DNA from: Trifolium pratense
Taxonomy: Eukaryota > Streptophyta > Magnoliopsida > Fabales > Fabaceae
NCBI RefSeq assembly: GCF_020283565.1
Contig: NC_060062.1
Location: 22,478,127 to 22,542,126, forward strand
Length of the DNA: 64,000 nt
Direction of reading: 5' to 3'
Made by a program: the position numbers and the translations under genes. Under the pieces are notes generated by a model. It was not told where the DNA came from, ran no database searches, and saw only the letters and a list, made by a program, of their open reading frames with translations. This document shows, piece by piece, positions 9,241-22,097 of this stretch. Position 1 is the first letter of the stretch; each line of letters opens with the position of its first letter.

Positions 9241-12200
9241 CTAATTTAAAAGTTGACCAAGTGTGACGATGCGGAATGTCTCCATTGATGGTGATTTTGG
9301 CATCACAAACATGTTATAAACTTGTTTCATAGTTGGTCTAGAATGTGGATTGTCACTCAAGCAAGCAAATCCCATTTTTGCAATCAAGATCACATCCTTA
9401 GCAACTGAATTTTCTGGAAGAGGAAGTCTTTGGTCTAATACATCTTTCAATAGTAAATTATATGCTTTTGGTGCTTCAGATGATGAAAACAATGTAGAAA
9501 TCAGATCCCCTGGATGCTTTCCTATAATTATTTCCAAACATAGCACTCCAAAACTAAACACATCACATTTCTCATTCACTTCATGAGTATATGCAAGCTC
9601 TGCAATAAAATTATTAAACATATGAAAAATGATATTAATGCCGAAGTAACATCTGTTTGAATAAACAGTTTAATTTGCGGCTTATAGCATAAAAACTTAT
9701 CATGATAAACTCTTATGTATAAGCTATTTCTAGGGGTAAGCCAACTTGAAGAGTTTATGACAAAAGGCTAAACACAGCTTATGAACATGTCATAAGCAAT
9801 TTTCATATGTTCTCCCAAACAATCTCATAAGTACTCATGTCAGTAGATATATCAAATAAACAAATCCAAACAAGCCAATTGTATAATACTACTACTCTTG
9901 ACTCAAATATATGCAAAAATAAACTAAGAACTTAACTGGATTGACTTATTTGAGTTCATCTACTAATATAAGTACTCTGAGACTGTTTGAGAGAGCTTAT
10001 CCAAACAGCTTATAACTTATAAGAAAACAATTTGACTTCATTTTATCCTTGGTTATAAAAATGGCTTATACATAAGCACTTATATGATAGGATGCTTTAA
10101 TCAAACAAGGCCCGATTCATGCCAATTAAGAATATTAATTAACCTAATATAAAAAAGGTGTAGAATTTCATAAAAACTTAAAGAAGTGCCTAACCTGGTG
10201 CTGCATATCCATAAGTGCCTGCAAATGTTGTTGAATTATGTGAATCAAGATTAAGAATCTTAGCAGTTCCAAAGTCTGAGATGTAAGCTTCACAATCCAA
10301 ATCTAAAAGAACATTTTTGCTCGATATGTCACGATGAACAATAGGAGGAGAGCAACCATGATGCATATGGTAAAGAGCATTTGTCACACCCTTAACAACA
10401 TTCACTCTCTTTTTCCAATCAAATGTTGTTGCTTGTGTATCAAGTCTCATCACATTATCCAAACTCCCTCCTTCTAAGAACTCATAAACCACAAAAGAGT
10501 GGCGCGGATGCGAACAAAATCCATACAACTTCACAATGTTACGATGTTTGATTTGCGTCAACGCTTTAACCTCATTAGTAAAAGCCGTGAAATTGTTCAT
10601 TTCACTCTCAACTTCAGCATGAAGTTTTTTCACAGCAACAACTTGACCAGATGCTAAATTAGCCTTGTAAACCAAACCAGAACCTCCTTCACCAATGAGA
10701 TATTTCTCATCAAAATCCTCCGTTGCTTCAATGATATTTTCATAAACCATTTTTCCATCATAACTCCATATGGAAAAAACATCTTCAATTTGTTTTTGTT
10801 CTTGTTCTTCTCTAGCTTGCTTTTTAAGTTTTCTTGCCTTTTTCCAATGAATATACAAAGAACCACCAACCAAGAAGACTATAAGAAATATAAATAGTAT
10901 CAATATCATCACACTTTTGTGTTTACTTTTTGTATTGTGATGACTTACCACACAAGGAACCAAGCTTGAAGAATTACCACACAAGCCTTTATTGTTTCTC
11001 AATGCTTCAAAAGGTGCCTTAGAAAACACTTGATTGTTTGGAATTGGACCCTCTAATTGGTTATAAGATATGCTAACATTTGTCAAGCTAATCATATCTT
11101 TAAAATTAGATGGAATATTTCCAGAGAGATTATTGTGAGAAAGGTTCAATGTGTTCAACTTTTGCAACTTTCCAATTTCTTCGGGTATTTGTCCACTTAA
11201 CAAATTTCCACCAAGATCAAGATCTTCCAGAGATTGCAATCTGTTAAATTCATGTGGAATTCCTTCCATGAACTTATTATTGCTCAAATTCAAATGAACT
11301 AGTTTGAGAAGCTTTCCAATTTGTTTTGGAATTGAGCCACTTAAACTATTTTCTGCAAGATTCAAGTTTCCAAGTCCTTGCATGAATCCTATTTCTATAG
11401 GAACTTTTCCATAAAGTTCATTGTTACTAATGGAGAGTTCATACAATGAAGTCAAGTTACAAAGCTCTTTAGGAATTTTTCCTGTTAAGTGATTTGAAGA
11501 AAGTTGAAGTGATTGTAACTTAGGGGCTTGTCCTAGTTCTGGAGGTATAGTACCTGATAAATTGTTATTTGAGATCCTTAGGCCAATTAGATTATGACTT
11601 TTCCTCCAACTTTGCAAAATTTTGCCATGAAAGTAGTTGTGACTCAAATCAATGTAGCTCAAATTTGGATATACACCAAAATCATCTGAAATATTTCCAA
11701 CTAACATATTATCTGCAAGGTTGAGTCTAACAAGGCTTGAACAATTCTTCAAGGTTATCGGAACTAAACCACTAAAATGATTCTCATTAGCAGAAAAGTT
11801 TCTTAGTGATCCACCAAGGCAAATTTGATGTGGCAATTGGCCAATGAAATCATTTGAACTTAATTGTAAGCTTTTCAAATTGGTAATGTTTTTCATTGCT
11901 TGTGAAATGCTACCATTAAGTTTGTTCATGTGAAGTAATAGAAAGGTTAGTTTGGTCAAGTTTCCAAAGGTTGAAGGAATAGGACCAGTAAGATGATTTT
12001 CTGAAAGACTAAGCATTTCTAGATTGATCAAGTTTCCTAATGAAGATGGAATTGATCCAGAAATTTGGTTTTGAGAAAGTGATAATTGAATGAGTTTTGT
12101 CAAGTTTCCTATAGTAGAAGGAATTGATCCATAAAGTTGATTATAACTAAGCTGAAGTTTCCTCAAATTATTCAAGTTTCCTATGGAGGATGGAATTTCA

Positions 12201-12931
12201 CCAGAAAAATTGTTGCTTAACAATTTAATTGTTCTAAGAGAAGAGATTGTGCCTAAATCCATAGGAATCGGTCCAGAAAGAGAATTTCCGTATAGAACAA
12301 GTTGTTGTAAGTTCATCAAGTTTTTTATGGAAGGAATTTTGCCGGTGAGATAATTAGCTGATAAATCAAGTTCAACAAGATTTATCAACATTCCAATTGT
12401 TGAGGGAATGGAACCAATGAGTTTACATATTGCAATATGAAGGTGACTTAGATTCCTTAGTGTCCCTATTTCTTGTGGAATGGAACCATTGAAAAGATTA
12501 TGACTCATTTTTAGTTTAGAAATTTTGGGCAAGTTACCAATTTGATGTGGAATAGTACCATGAAAAAAGTTGTAACTTATATCCAAAGTTTGAAGCATAG
12601 GAAAGGATGAGAAGTTGAGACTTAAAAGAGTACCTTTAAGACCAAAGTTTGCAAGATTTATAATTGTCACATAATTGGTTTTTTCATCACAAACAATCCC
12701 CTTCCAATTGCAAGGACTTGAAATGATGGACCAAGAAGACAATGAAGCTTGGCTTTGTTTGTCAAGGTTAGTTTTCCAATTTAATAGAGCAATTGCTTCA
12801 CTACCTTGAACTTTTGTAGCATTAGTGGCAGCAAAAGTGAAAATGCCATAAACTTGGAGGGTAGAAAGCCATAAAAGTGAATTGAAAAACATGATGAGAA
12901 TAAAATGAAAAGACAGAAGCTTTGTGGACAT
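9241..12931 (-). CDS. LRR receptor-like kinase (LRR-XII/MIK2-like type)
   Basis: Two exons, complement(10195-12931) and complement(9241-9599), with a GT-AG intron of 595 bp that splits the APE motif of the kinase. The product is about 1,031 residues. It has an N-terminal signal peptide, an N-cap ([13 protein letters not shown], then [11 protein letters not shown]), some twenty plant-type LRRs (L..L.L..N.L.G.IP), a membrane span near [17 protein letters not shown], and a kinase domain. The kinase has [38 protein letters not shown] and GTYGYAAPE, so all core residues are present and an active RD kinase is expected. The layout fits surface receptors of the MDIS1-interacting/MIK2 group, which perceive peptides; the ligand is not deducible. 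The 3' end converges on the NAT relic. Confidence 0.93.
9651..10111. repeat. MITE inside the receptor-kinase intron
   Basis: Fills most of the only intron. The ends are inverted copies of each other: the left has CTTATGTATAAGCTATTT, and the right, read on the other strand, has CTTATGTATAAGCCATTT. CAGCTTATAACTTATAAG-type words lie in between. Words of this kind are common in legume MITEs and also occur at 26794-27007. Confidence 0.6.
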
Positions 12932-13795
12932 TATGTTTAAGGTGTAGAGTGCTTTTCATAAGGTGTTAGGATTAGGAATAATCATACAGAGGATTCCTTT
13001 GCATGCTTAGTTATGTAGTTGAAGTAGGGTCATGTCCTTCAATTTATCTTGCTGGAATAAAAGCATGCTACTCTCACCATCTCATGTCCATAATAACTCT
13101 TTTTTTTTTAACGTAAAATGGTGCCCCGGTCTAAAACAAGGAGAAGATCATAGCATCCAACGACGGGTCCAGGACATGTCTTTTTACCACTAGACTAAAT
13201 CCTTAATCCTTAAAATTATATCAACTCTAGTTTAATAATGCACACAAATTTATGTATATCTATCCCTAGAGTTGATTACTTCAATTACGAATTGTCTGGC
13301 ACGACTCCTAAGTGAGAAAAGAAAGAAGAGTTTTTGATCCATTACGAAATCAATAGAAAAAGAAAATCCCTTAGATACGTTAGATCCAGACACGCCATTG
13401 GGAGTGTAGCATCCACAGACTGGACGCACCCATGGCAGTGTGGCGTCCAGAGTCCACTTTTTTAGTTTCTTAGATTCAGCAACAGTTTTCAAGCGTTGTC
13501 GAAGATCCTAAGCCTGTTATCTTTAGATTGGCAAAGGCTATAGATTGTAACATATCCAAAAAACAATTGTAAGAAACTCATGATCAAGTACTAAGAAAGG
13601 ATTAAGAATTTAGCTCTTCATTCTCACACATTCTTGTAAGCGTTTAATATAAATTTTCATTTCAAAGACGACTTTAGAGAACGGTTTAAAGCGTTGCGTA
13701 TTACCATCTAAGGGAACCGGTTATTGTAAATGTAAGAAAAAAGTGAAGATGGGATGCGACACTGCCATTGGTAGTACGTTTATGAAATGATTTTC

Positions 13796-14010
13796 TAAAC
13801 ATAAATTTTGTGTCGGGTAACAAATATGCATGAAAGTACAGCAGGGGATTAATGCCAATGGTGGTAGTACAAATGAACAACACTATCAAAATGAAACAAA
13901 TAGACCCAAATAGTAAACATAAATTTTGTGTCGGGTAACATATATGCAAGAAAGTACAGGGGATTAATGCCGCTGGTGGTACAAATCAACAACACTATCA
14001 AAGTGAAACA
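13796..14010. repeat. Direct tandem duplication, period about 120 bp
   Basis: Two units begin with AAACATAAATTTTGTGTCGG (near 13796 and 13916). Each continues through GGGGATTAATGCC and AACAACACTATCAAA. The second unit is slightly shorter. Confidence 0.75.
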
Positions 14011-14254
14011 TGTGAACTTGGCATGGGATATTTATAAATGATGTGTCTCTTTGTAGATTTTTTTCCATTTGTTTTCTTATCTTATCTTTGAAATTGTTGG
14101 GTTATGGTGGAGTGTACTATTGCTACCTCCTTGGTTTACCTTTAACATTGACCGGATGTTTTGTTAATTTTGTAGGACGAGCGAGAAATTGGGTATGGTG
14201 TGAAAAGTAAATCTCATAAGTAAATACACATTATGTCAAAAAAAAAAAAAAAAA

Positions 14255-14384
14255 ATTCTAGCTCAACTGGTAAATAATACCAAAATTGTTAGGTCGGACG
14301 TCGTGACCCGAATTCGAACCCGAAATCTCACAATTATGTGAGTTTAATTTCAGTTGATTACCACTTCATCTAAGACCGAAAAAA
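14255..14384 (+). mobile_element. SINE-like, tRNA-derived element
   Basis: TAGCTCAACTGGTAAA resembles an RNA polymerase III box A, and ATTCGAACCCG about 45 bases later resembles box B. The tract ends in an A-rich run. An A-run of 18 lies just before it. Similar tRNA-related sequence occurs in reverse at 63520-63712. Confidence 0.45.
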
Positions 14385-15284
14385 ACAGTAAATACACAAA
14401 TTTTTGGCTGATTGGTCATATTTCAAATTGTGAATGTAGGCCCAAATAGTAAACCTAATCACCATTCTAACACGATAAGTCATTATAAGGATTTAATTCC
14501 AACCGGAAATTAATGTGTTTTTGATGAATTCTTACATCTTAGTGAATAAATGAATCCATTCATGTCAGTCATGTTGAATTATGAAGTACTCCTCTGATCT
14601 ATAAATGTATGTTTTCCAACAACAACAAAACTGATTAAAATAACAATTTTCATTCTTTCTAATAGATATAATACATTAGAAAATTTGCTTATGACACGGT
14701 TCCCTTATAGTTAAAGATAATGACACACGTCCGAAGATAGTTGTAGATCTTGATCTTGTAGATAGCATATTGTGCCTGAAACTGTTGATCTCGCCCAAGA
14801 TTACCATGATTGTTATGCCTAACCAGTTTTGATTATTTTGTTTTTAGTAATTTGGTTAGATATTTTGTTTTATGTAATTTAGTTAGATTCCAACATTGTA
14901 ATCTACATGTCTTCATGCAAGTCCACCGGATACTTTAAGTGGCCTGAACCTTTCGGCTAACCATACTACCACCCAAGTTGAACACAAAAGTCACTTGTTG
15001 ATGAGTATAAATATCCCAAACATCCTCTTTAAAAGGGATCGAATGGATCGTTATGTCTAACCAATGACGGACTTTACGCTCGTTTACACATAAAAAAAAA
15101 TATATAAAAAAAAACTAAACAAACTAATATTACTAAAAGGAGAAAAAGAAGCAGAAGAAGAGAAGGGAGAGGTGTGAGCCTTCGGTTTCTGAATGTGTCT
15201 ATTTATAGCAATTTTGGCCGCACAAGTGGCCAATTAAATTGACCAGTTGACAGGCATTTGACTGATGTAGAAGAATTGATCATC

Positions 15285-15415
15285 GACTGATCCGCTACTT
15301 AAGTAGCGGCGGCAATGACAAAATTTTTAAAAAAATTCGCATTCTTACAACGTCCGCTACTTAAGTAGCAGAAGAGTAAAACGAAAAAGGTGTAGGACGC
15401 GCGAGAAACGAGAAA
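15285..15415. repeat. Palindrome-bearing dispersed repeat (CTTAAG family)
   Basis: Contains CCGCTACTTAAGTAGCGG (15292-15309) and GCTACTTAAGTAGC (15356-15369), followed by AGAGTAAAACG and GTAGGACGCGC. In opposite orientation the same order is seen near 59490-59550 (GCGTCCTACGCG, TTTACTCTTCCGC, palindrome). Confidence 0.65.
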
Positions 15416-16243
15416 GAGTAAACCTTTGCCGATTCTTAAAAACAAAAAAAAGTGGAAACAGGATGCAACATTTCCATTGGCGTGTCCAGTCTATGGACGC
15501 TACAGTGCTACACTCCCAATGGCGCATTTAGACACAAGAAAAAGTTGAGTAATTTCGTAATTTTTTGAAAAGTTGGGGGTAATTGTGTATTTTTTTGTTG
15601 CAAGAGTAAATAAATAAATAAAATAGGCTTAAATGGTTAAGTTGTGGTGTTATTCTATCTAAGAAATATGGTTAAGTTGTTTAAATAATTTGAAAGTGTA
15701 AAATAATATAAAAAATCTAATGGGACCTACTTAAAGAACTAATGTGGGTGCAATAGATAATTATCCATAGTAGGTTCTCTAACTAGGTCCCTTTTAATTC
15801 TTTATGTTATTTTACATTTTCCAATTATTTAAATTACTCAACAACATTTCTTAAATATTCATACAACTCACCAAAAACTCTCAAATGGGTTACATTGGAC
15901 CCAGTATGATATAATTTAATTTATTTATAATTTAAAAAGTAAGTTTTAATTGCTTGAAGAAAAGAGCAAAAATCATGTGTTCAGTTAAGACACCGTTGTG
16001 TTCAGTTAAGACACGGTGCCACATGCACTGATAATGGTGCTCTTAGTTAATGTTAAATAAAGATTAACTAGAAATTTCAAATTTTAAGAATGAAACTTGT
16101 AATCATAATAGTAATTAAGTTGTGCATGGGTGCACCATTTGTGAAAGTAGTATGCACCTTAGAGAGCATTGCACTTAAAATATTTATGGCAAAAGGAAAA
16201 AGTTGGCAAGATAAAAGTTGACTCCAAAAACCAGTGAATGTGT

Positions 16244-16250
16244 TATATAA
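16244..16250 (+). promoter_or_regulatory. Probable TATA box of the subtilase gene
   Basis: TATATAA lies 47 bases before the ATG at 16297, leaving room for a short leader. No other TATA-like word lies closer in a suitable place. Confidence 0.55.
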
Positions 16251-16296
16251 GCAAGCATTAGAACCTATTATACTTTAAAAATATTGAAGAAAAACA

Positions 16297-19200
16297 ATGT
16301 CATCTTCTATCACCAAACTTTTTCTATCATCATTCATTCTTTGCAGTTTCTTGCAAGAACACACTCATGCCATTAGAAAGGTAAGCATATGCTCAATCCC
16401 TTCTGAATTATACTCATTCATACAGTTACTTCTATAGTCTAAATTTTGAAGTTGTTTTAGAATTCACATTTGCTTTTAAATATATATAAATTAATAATAT
16501 ATTTTTTATAATTGTTTTTTATAATTGTTTTCTCTTTTGTAGACATATATTGTATACTTGGGAGGACATTCTCATGGTCCAAATCCTTCCCTTGATGATC
16601 TTGAATTAGCCACAAATTCACATTATGATTTACTTGCTTCAATCTTAGGAAGGTATAGAATGTATGAAGTGTATGTTACATATTCTGATTGTGTTTGGTA
16701 TCACGGTGACTATGTGAGAATCACGATGATCCATATTGATTTTACAGAAGCTACAAAGTGTAAATTTTGAAAAATCACGGTGGATCACCGTAATTCTGAC
16801 ATACCGACCGTGATACTAGGCTAAGACCATGGGAAATTGATGAGTAGTACTAAAATAGTTGTGTTCTTGTAACAGCCATGAGAAGGCAAAGGAAACAGTT
16901 ATGTATTCATACAATAAGCACATAAATGGATTTGCTGCATTACTTGAAGATGAAGAGGCAACAAAGATTGCAAGTTAATTAGCAATGATTAATTTTCCAT
17001 GGATTTGTAGAGTCATTTTTTAAGACACAATTTGATAGCATTAATATAAGTATGTATTTATTGGTGCAGAGAACTCAAATGTAGTTTCTGTTTTCTTGAG
17101 CAAAGAATATAAATTGCACACTACTAGGTCATGGGAATTTCTTGGACTGGAAAAATATGGTGGAATTTCTCTTGATTCTGCTTGGTGGATGGCCAGATTT
17201 GGTGAAGATACAATCATGGCTAATTTAGATTCAGGTATATATTTACCTCTTTAATCTTTTCTTTATCGTGGTACAAAGTTTTCACTGATATTTTCCTATT
17301 TCGCTTCCTTGAAAGTGTTTATTGCATTAGGAATACTTTGACTAGTACTAAAAATCTTGACATCTTTATCTTATTTAGGAACCCATGAAACTTGTCTAAG
17401 AGGCTTAATCCTCTAACTATTTGAATCAATTCATTGTTGGTGATATATTTTTTTAGAGATTTTTTTAAAAAAAATCTAATTTCAATTTGTTTACTATCAC
17501 AAGAATAAATTTTCTCCTACACTTAAGTTCCTTGTTTTTAGAAAAATTATTACGTTTAGCTTTTCATTTTAAGATTTTTTTTTTTAAATTAATTTTCTAA
17601 ATAAATCTTAACAAACACTATTAAAATGATAAAAATGATTCTTTTTAAAAAACATTAGATTTTTTTGGAAAACAAAATTCTGAAACAAACGCGCTTATAC
17701 TATTGATCAAATAAAACTTCAAAACGGTTTTTGATGGAAATAATTAATTTTTTTTTATTTTATTTATCTTGCAGTCAAACTCTGAATTACCGTGACCCTG
17801 AATACAAAAAAAAAAGTAAAATTTTGAAGTAAATACTTCATAGTAGATGTAAATGTAATAGAGAAACTTTGGTAATCTAAATGATCCTTTTAAAAACTTA
17901 AAATAAACCAAATTATAACCGACAGCTCATATAATCTAAACTAAATCAGTTCAATTCAATTCGTGAACTATCCATCACAATTTTGTTCTTAGCAGTGCGG
18001 TTCAATTTAACGTTTGTGATTTTATATAGGTTTGTACAAATATATAAAGTGTGGTTTGTTGTTGAAATAGGTGTTTGGCCAGAACATGAAAGTTTCAGTG
18101 GCATTGGATATGGTCCAGTTCCATCAAAGTGGCGTGGGAATGGAGTATGTGAGATTGATCATTTTATTACTACTTCAAATACTTCAACAACATTCTGCAA
18201 TAGGTCATTTTCCTACCTAATTTTATTGTACTCTTTTTTCTTCCTTTCAAGGAGACAAGGACCACAACTATTTTAGCATAATAACACTGTCCTCCTTTTT
18301 CCGGCAATTAGTTATAAAAAATTATTAAACTCAAATACCATTGTTTGTCCTTTTCTATTTAAAACATGTTTTGTTATTTTAGTGTCACTAGTAAAAAATG
18401 TTGGATTCCCAGTAAATTTATCAGAATCACAGTGTCACTATGATTTGTCAAACTCGCAATGATTCCAAACATGTACAATTCATATAACAATATTCTTCCC
18501 ACTTTAGTCATATGCTTAATTTGAGTCTTAATTTTAGATATGACCTTTGTGAAATGTTTGATTCTCATACTTCAATTGTGAGAATTACGTCCCAACTAAG
18601 TATCTTGTTACAACCATCAAAGGTTTATGTGCATTTAAATCTTTAATGTCATTGACTTACGTCGCACACATGGATCTTAGTTGTTACTGACTTAGATTAG
18701 TTTTACGGTAAATTTTTACCATATTGATCGGCAACAAGATATGAATCTTCACTTGCAAGATATCGTCCGCACAACTAACCAACTAGTATAACTAAATTTT
18801 ACATCTTGTATTCAATTCACACAATAATAAAAGACAGCATATTTAAGTGAAAAAGATGCTTTAACTTTGTATTATCCCAAATATTTTTACATGATGATAC
18901 AACATTACCTAACCAACCCTACATTATGTGACAAATTAGGAAGCTAATTGGAGCAAGAATATTCAGTAAAAACTACGAAGCACAATTTGGAAAACTCAAT
19001 CCCTCAAACCTCACAGCGCGTGACTTTGTTGGCCACGGTACACACACCTTATCAACAGCCGCGGGTAACTTTTCACCCAATGTAACAATATTTGGTAACG
19101 GTAATGGCACAGCAAAAGGTGGATCCCCTAGAGCGCGTGTTGCAGCCTACAAAGTGTGTTGGTCAAAAACAGACGCAGGTGATTAAACATTTATTTGTGT

Positions 19201-22097
19201 ATCGAATTTTGGTGAATTTACTCGTTAAGAAATATCATCGTAAACAGGTGGATGTCACGAAGCTGATATTCTAGAAGCATTTGATCATGCTATATATGAT
19301 GGTGTTGATGTCATTTCAATCTCTTTGGGTGGTTTTGATCCATATATTGAAGCTTTGTTCACCGATGGAATTTCAATTGGGTCATTTCACGCTGTTGCTA
19401 AGAATGTTGTGGTTATTTGTTCTGCTGGAAATGATGGACCAGCTCCTAGAACTGTTACAAATGTAGCACCTTGGTCTTTTACGGTTGCAGCTAGTACAAT
19501 TGATAGGGAATTTGTTAGTCACGTTTTAATTGGTCACAAACATTACATGAAGGTATCATTTTTTCGTTTTAACTACTACTAGGTCTTTTTATAATAAACA
19601 GTTGACTTTTTAGATTAATTAAATAACTGATGTATTTGGTTTATATTATAGATCAGATGCATCAGTTATTTAATGAATCTAATATGTGAGTTGTTTTTTT
19701 ATAAAAAGGACCGAGGGAGTATTAAGAACATTACTTAACCATTAAATTTTGCATCAACTTATTTTATTGGATTGTATTTCAGGGTGCTAGTCTTAGTAAA
19801 GGCTTACCAACAGGTCCATCGAAGAAAAAGAAAATATATCCGATGATTCATTCTATCGATGCTAGATTTCCTAATGCCACAATTCAAGATGCGTAAGCAT
19901 TAATTAATTCCCTAAACTTGCTCCAATTTCCGAGCAATGTGCTAATGTGATTTCATCAAATTCACCATGATTCCAAGCAAGTACATAGTATTTGTTAGAT
20001 TATCTCGATTTGTATTGGTTTTGTTACTTATAGTGTGTTATTGCAGCCGTTATTGCAAGCCTAGAACACTTGATCCTACCAAAGTAAAGGGAAAGATATT
20101 AGTTTGCATTCGACTTGACGACACAACATCAATTGCTCAAGGCTTTGAAGCAGCTGTTGCAGGTGCAGTCGGAGTTTTTGTGATGAATGATAAGAACAGT
20201 GGAAATGTACTTCTAGCTGAGCCTCATCCTTTACCTGGTGCAAGTATGGATAGCAATGAAGATGAAGATATTGATGAACGTGAATGGTTCGGAAAAGGTG
20301 GTACTGACGAGAACATAACCAGGTAAACACATATGAATTTAAAGAATCACAATCTGAATACACTGACAATATATAACAAATTTACTATGTTCAATCAAAT
20401 TTCACTATCATGTCACTGTTATATTATTTACTAAGACATCTCAGAAAATATTTACATGACAAGATATAATATGTTTAACTTTAAATGTTACTATAAAATA
20501 CTTGTAGCAAACGAAGAACTTTATTTATATAAATTATTTGCAGGAAAATGATTGCATACATGGATGCTGCAAGAACATATACAGGATTAAGGCCAGCTCC
20601 AATTATGGCTGGATTCTCATCTAGGGGTCCTAGTGCTGTGCAGCCATTGATACTTAAGGTTTACAAACTTCATGAAATGAATATTTTTCGTATTTCTATT
20701 GTGAAAAAGTGTCTCGTATGATTTACGGTGAACCAATATTTAAAGATCATTTGAAACTCCAACAAAGACTCATGTCGCTTCTCATAATTAGAAGTTCATG
20801 ATATTGCCCGTCCTCACAACTGACACAATGACCCACCCAACTAGTATCTATTTGGCAAAAACACTAAAAATAAATATTAGTGCCTCAAAATTCAACTTAA
20901 ATTCGACTTTTTTTTTTGAATCAGCATTGATGATCACTGTCTAGGCCATAAGAACATAGACAAATATGAACTTCTACATATAGATCGCAATGTTGGCAGT
21001 CGTCAATACGTTCCGCGATTTTCATATATCTGTGTGCGGTAGACTACATGTGACACTTCAATTCTCCAACCTAGCGGCCACCTATTTTTCAATCCTACAT
21101 TCAATGAGTACTCTCCTTCATTCATTTTGTGATGACAATGCTTTTGTTTTTTGTTTCAGCCTGACATAACTGCTCCTGGAGTCAACATATTGGCTGCTTA
21201 TTCACAAGCCACTAGTCCTTCCAATCTACCATCAGATACACGTCGAGTTCCTTACAATCTGCAACAAGGAACTTCTATGTCTTGTCCTCACGTTGCTGGA
21301 ATTGCTGGTCTTCTCAAGACACTTCATCCTAATTGGAGTCCAGCCGCTATCAAATCAGCCATCATGACTACCGGTATGTTAGCAAATCGATATCTCAATA
21401 TCTATGCATCAAAATAATTTATCTTATAGGTTACCCTTTTACCTAAATCAAGAAAACATGCATAATAAAGATTGGCCTATATTTTGGACAAATGTTGTTC
21501 TATGTAAATGTTCATAGTCATTTTGGAAGAACTTTCTCTAATAAAAACTTTGTTCTTCTTGCAGCTACCACAATAGATAACACCAATCAACTGATTCGGA
21601 ATGCATTTGATAAGATATCAACTCCATTTGAATATGGTTCTGGGCATATTCAACCTAACCTTGCAATGGATCCAGGACTTGTTTATGATCTAACCACAAC
21701 CGATTACTTGAACTTCATATGTGCTTCTGGTCACAATCAAAACTTACTCAAGTTCTTCAATAACAACTCTTACACTTGTCCCGAGTCTTACAATATCGAA
21801 AATCTCAACTATCCTTCAATTACCGTAACTAATCGAGGATTAAACCCTATAAATGTTACTCGTACTGTTACAAATGTTGGGTCTCCTAGCACATATATTG
21901 TTGAAACTAGCCAACTTGAAGAATTTAAGGTTCATGTTCAACCAAGTTCCTTGACTTTTAAGAAAATTGGAGAAAAGAAGACCTTTCAGGTAATTATGGA
22001 GGCAATTGGTTGGCCTTATCATGGTTTTCCGGTGTTTGGGAAATTGACATGGACAAATGGCAAACGCAAAGTTACTAGTCCTATTGTAGTTCTTTAA
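16297..22097 (+). CDS. Subtilisin-like serine protease (plant subtilase, S8)
   Basis: Twelve exons join in frame: 16297-16380, 16543-16652, 16876-16973, 17070-17234, 18071-18203, 18940-19178, 19248-19552, 19783-19892, 20047-20322, 20544-20658, 21160-21373 and 21565-22097. All introns are GT-AG and the product is 793 residues. Residues 1-26 form a signal peptide ([13 protein letters not shown]). An inhibitor I9 prodomain follows ([12 protein letters not shown] to EDEEATKIA). The catalytic triad is Asp151 (NLDSG), His229 (GHGTH) and Ser584 (GTSMSCPH), with oxyanion Asn338 (SAGNDGP). A PA domain lies between His and Ser, and a fibronectin-like C-terminal domain ends the protein. This is a secreted, self-processing endoprotease of the apoplast; the substrate is unknown. 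An acidic, charged stretch ([16 protein letters not shown]) follows the PA domain. Its 3' half was duplicated to 24.2-26.3 kb. Confidence 0.95.
16693..16820. repeat. MITE in subtilase intron 2
   Basis: About 128 bp with imperfect inverted ends of about 40 bp: left TTTGGTATCACGGT...TGATCCA, right its complement, ending ACCGTGATACTAGG. It lies wholly within intron 2 and leaves the splice sites untouched. Confidence 0.7.

Larger units (their letters stand above)
12932..16243. other. Spacer between the receptor kinase and the subtilase
   Basis: No gene is supported. It holds diverged dispersed repeats (13370-13470 and, inverted, 15450-15540; both contain GCCATTGGGAGTGTAGCA or its complement), a 120-bp tandem duplication, a SINE-like element and two copies of the CTTAAG-centred palindrome. 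Short open frames here have no recognisable family. Confidence 0.7.

Noticed and set aside
10654..10869. Short minus-strand open frame inside the receptor-kinase exon
   Set aside because: It is an out-of-frame shadow of the kinase coding sequence.
13100..13210. Possible second SINE (box A-like TAGTCTAGTGGTA on the minus strand)
   Set aside because: No acceptable box B at the right distance and no clear tail.
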